NCBI GenBank assembly: GCA_031127185.1
Contig: JARIET010000168.1
Coordinates: forward strand, 1 to 6,610
DNA from: Gemmatimonadota bacterium
GTDB taxonomy: Bacteria; Gemmatimonadota; Gemmatimonadetes; Gemmatimonadales; Gemmatimonadaceae
Length of the DNA: 6,610 bases
Direction of reading: 5' to 3'
The translations under genes were made by a program, and so were the position numbers. Below, piece by piece: positions 5,318 to 6,610 of the stretch. The notes under the pieces were generated by a model. That model ran no database searches. It was not told the origin of the DNA and saw only the letters and a program-made list of their open reading frames with translations. Position 1 is the stretch's first letter. Each line of letters starts with the position of its first letter.

Positions 5318-6610
5318 TCAAGGCGTCGGACGCGACCCCTGAGGCACGCCGGCGGATAGCAGGTTGACGAACAGCCGGGCACTGCCATTTACCGCACTCG
5401 GCAACTGTCGGAAGAGCGCCAGCGATGTGTACACGAACTGTCCCTTCCCCAGTGGCGCCACCACGAGCGCGCCCCGGTTCTCCGGCTCACCGGGGTCGTG
5501 CATCTCGAGCAACGACTGGTACCTCGAATCGAACTTGTTCGGCAGGTACAGCGCCCGCTCCTGCACCCACTCCTTCCAGTCGTCGGCGCCAATCCGGTTG
5601 GGCCAATTGAGCAACTTCGCGGTCGGAACCAGTGCGGTCACCGGCGCCTGCTCGTCCGTTACCCGGTCTGCCGATGGAAGATTCCATTCCATGGGATACG
5701 GAAAGAGCTGGGGCAGCGCCGTGGGGTTCTGGTGGTACTGCATCACCAACGTGCCCCCATTACGAGCAAAGTCCATCAGGCGCGGTGCATACATGAGCAG
5801 CGCCCGATTTGCCTCGGCAGCGCGTGTGCCAACGACTACGGTCGTATAGCGCGACAAATCGTGCGCCGGCAGCTCGGCAGGCGTGATCATCGTGACCGGC
5901 ACGCCGAGCTGTCGCAGGTATACGGCGTTATCATCACCGGTCCCCTGGATGTAGGCCACCTGCAGACGCTGCGGCACTTCGATGTCCACCGCGGCAATCC
6001 ACAGACCAGACGTGCGATAGCGCTGGATGGGCCTGATGTGCGGATAGTTGATCGTCGAAAATCCCTCGGCGAACCTCGCGCCAAGTGAGTCCTCGCCGAC
6101 CACACCAAACTCGTAGCGGCCAGCCTTCAGTGTGCCACTGAGGCGGAGGAAGATTTCGGTCTGCGCGCCCGGCGGCAGCGTCATGTGCGCCGGCATGGAA
6201 TCCACCTTCAGTCCAGGTGGCGCCACGAGTCGAAGAGCGAAGCTCTTGGACACATCGGCGAACGACTTCAGGGTCAGGCGGATCGTGCGAAAGATCGGCT
6301 TGCCCGCAGGGATCCACTCGAGATTTCTATCAAACTCGATCGTGACCGGTGGCACGCCACCGAGGGGGCGGTCTTGCACGCCGAGTAGCGGGTCCGCAGT
6401 CCGGAAGGTAAGTGGCCCCGCGTTCACGCTCACACTTTGCCCGGCTATCTCGAGGGTCATCCGCACGTCCGTGATGCGGCGCATTTCCTCAGAGACGGCG
6501 ACAGCGCGAACATAGTCCTCACTCGTAGCCGACACGCGGGCGAGCCCACCCTGGGGCGCGCGCGCCTCGGCGAAGAAGCCCCCCGCTCGCCCGCCGATCC
6601 ACCAGGGCTT
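5318..6610 (-). CDS. Large PIG-L family deacetylase, C-terminal 430 residues (5' end outside window)
   Basis: The reading frame stays open to the right edge, with 25 codons upstream of the GTG at 6535, so the true start and the catalytic N-terminal domain are not visible. The visible part matches the tail I recall from long (roughly 800-900 residue) PIG-L/LmbE-type deacetylases. A beta-sandwich resembling the NEW3 domain comes first (about 95-185 of the fragment; WIPAGKP, then LPPGAQTEIFLRLSG). A class-I glutamine-amidotransferase-like or ThuA-like domain follows (about 205-420): RLQVAYIQGTGDDNAVYLRQLG, VVVGTRAAEANRAL, NGGTLVMQYHQ, WVQERALY, then DPGEPENRGALVV and VYTSLALFRQLP. No amidotransferase Cys is seen, so this domain is probably structural or ligand-binding. 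The family removes acetyl groups from N-acetylated sugars or related compounds, but the catalytic His/Asp motifs lie outside. Identification therefore rests on the tail alone. It lies upstream of the symporter group on the same strand. Confidence 0.72.
   Translation of the reverse strand, partial: KPWWIGGRAGGFFAEARAPQGGLARVSATSEDYVRAVAVSEEMRRITDVRMTLEIAGQSVSVNAGPLTFRTADPLLGVQDRPLGGVPPVTIEFDRNLEWIPAGKPIFRTIRLTLKSFADVSKSFALRLVAPPGLKVDSMPAHMTLPPGAQTEIFLRLSGTLKAGRYEFGVVGEDSLGARFAEGFSTINYPHIRPIQRYRTSGLWIAAVDIEVPQRLQVAYIQGTGDDNAVYLRQLGVPVTMITPAELPAHDLSRYTTVVVGTRAAEANRALLMYAPRLMDFARNGGTLVMQYHQNPTALPQLFPYPMEWNLPSADRVTDEQAPVTALVPTAKLLNWPNRIGADDWKEWVQERALYLPNKFDSRYQSLLEMHDPGEPENRGALVVAPLGKGQFVYTSLALFRQLPSAVNGSARLFVNLLSAGVPQGSRPTP

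Noticed and set aside
5498..6088. 196-codon plus-strand open frame
   Set aside because: It is antisense to the well-supported deacetylase C-terminal region and has no recognisable motif.
5318..6535. Complete 405-residue protein starting at the GTG at 6535
   Set aside because: The frame is open for another 25 codons to the window edge and the visible start would fall before a truncated beta domain, so this is the tail of a longer protein.

Overview
The window is GC-rich, densely coded chromosomal DNA with strong G/C preference at third codon positions. Several proteins carry signal peptides ending in A-x-A|Q. The closest sequence patterns I recall for the large deacetylase C-terminus, the variant metallo-beta-lactamase protein and the small secreted protein come from Gemmatimonadota and Acidobacteriota. 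A Gemmatimonadota-like soil or freshwater bacterium is my best guess. This rests on remembered family patterns, not on a search. No rRNA, tRNA, CRISPR array, phage gene, transposase or IS end is visible.

Layout. (1) 1-697, minus: the N-terminal part of an exported metallo-beta-lactamase-fold hydrolase with an altered metal motif, running off the left edge. (2) 698-749: a very short divergent spacer. (3) 750-2102, plus: a two-gene operon with a small secreted protein of unknown function, then, 3 bases later, a membrane protein combining two different bacterial PH-like domains. (4) 2112-6610, minus: a convergent gene string, read right to left. It has the C-terminal part of a large PIG-L-type deacetylase (running off the right edge), an intergenic inverted-repeat element, a 31-residue one-helix microprotein, a sodium:solute symporter, a TerC-family membrane protein and a DUF1569/DinB-like protein.

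In the minus-strand string, the microprotein stop overlaps the symporter start (TGATG), the symporter and terC-like genes are 9 bases apart, and the terC-like stop overlaps a GTG start of the DUF1569 gene (GTGA). These four genes therefore look translationally coupled. The PIG-L gene lies upstream in the same direction but is separated by 172 bases holding the repeat, so co-transcription with it is only possible. A reasonable inference is that the deacetylase works on an N-acetylated (amino-sugar-like) compound and the symporter takes up a product. The TerC-like protein would act in divalent metal handling and the His-rich DUF1569 protein would be a metal-dependent partner. Nothing in the sequence proves the substrates.

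The least conventional items are the symporter-coupled microprotein, the helically phased inverted repeat array next to it, the Ser/Glu-substituted MBL metal site and the double PH-domain protein. I see no clear evidence for a wholly new defence or mobile system.
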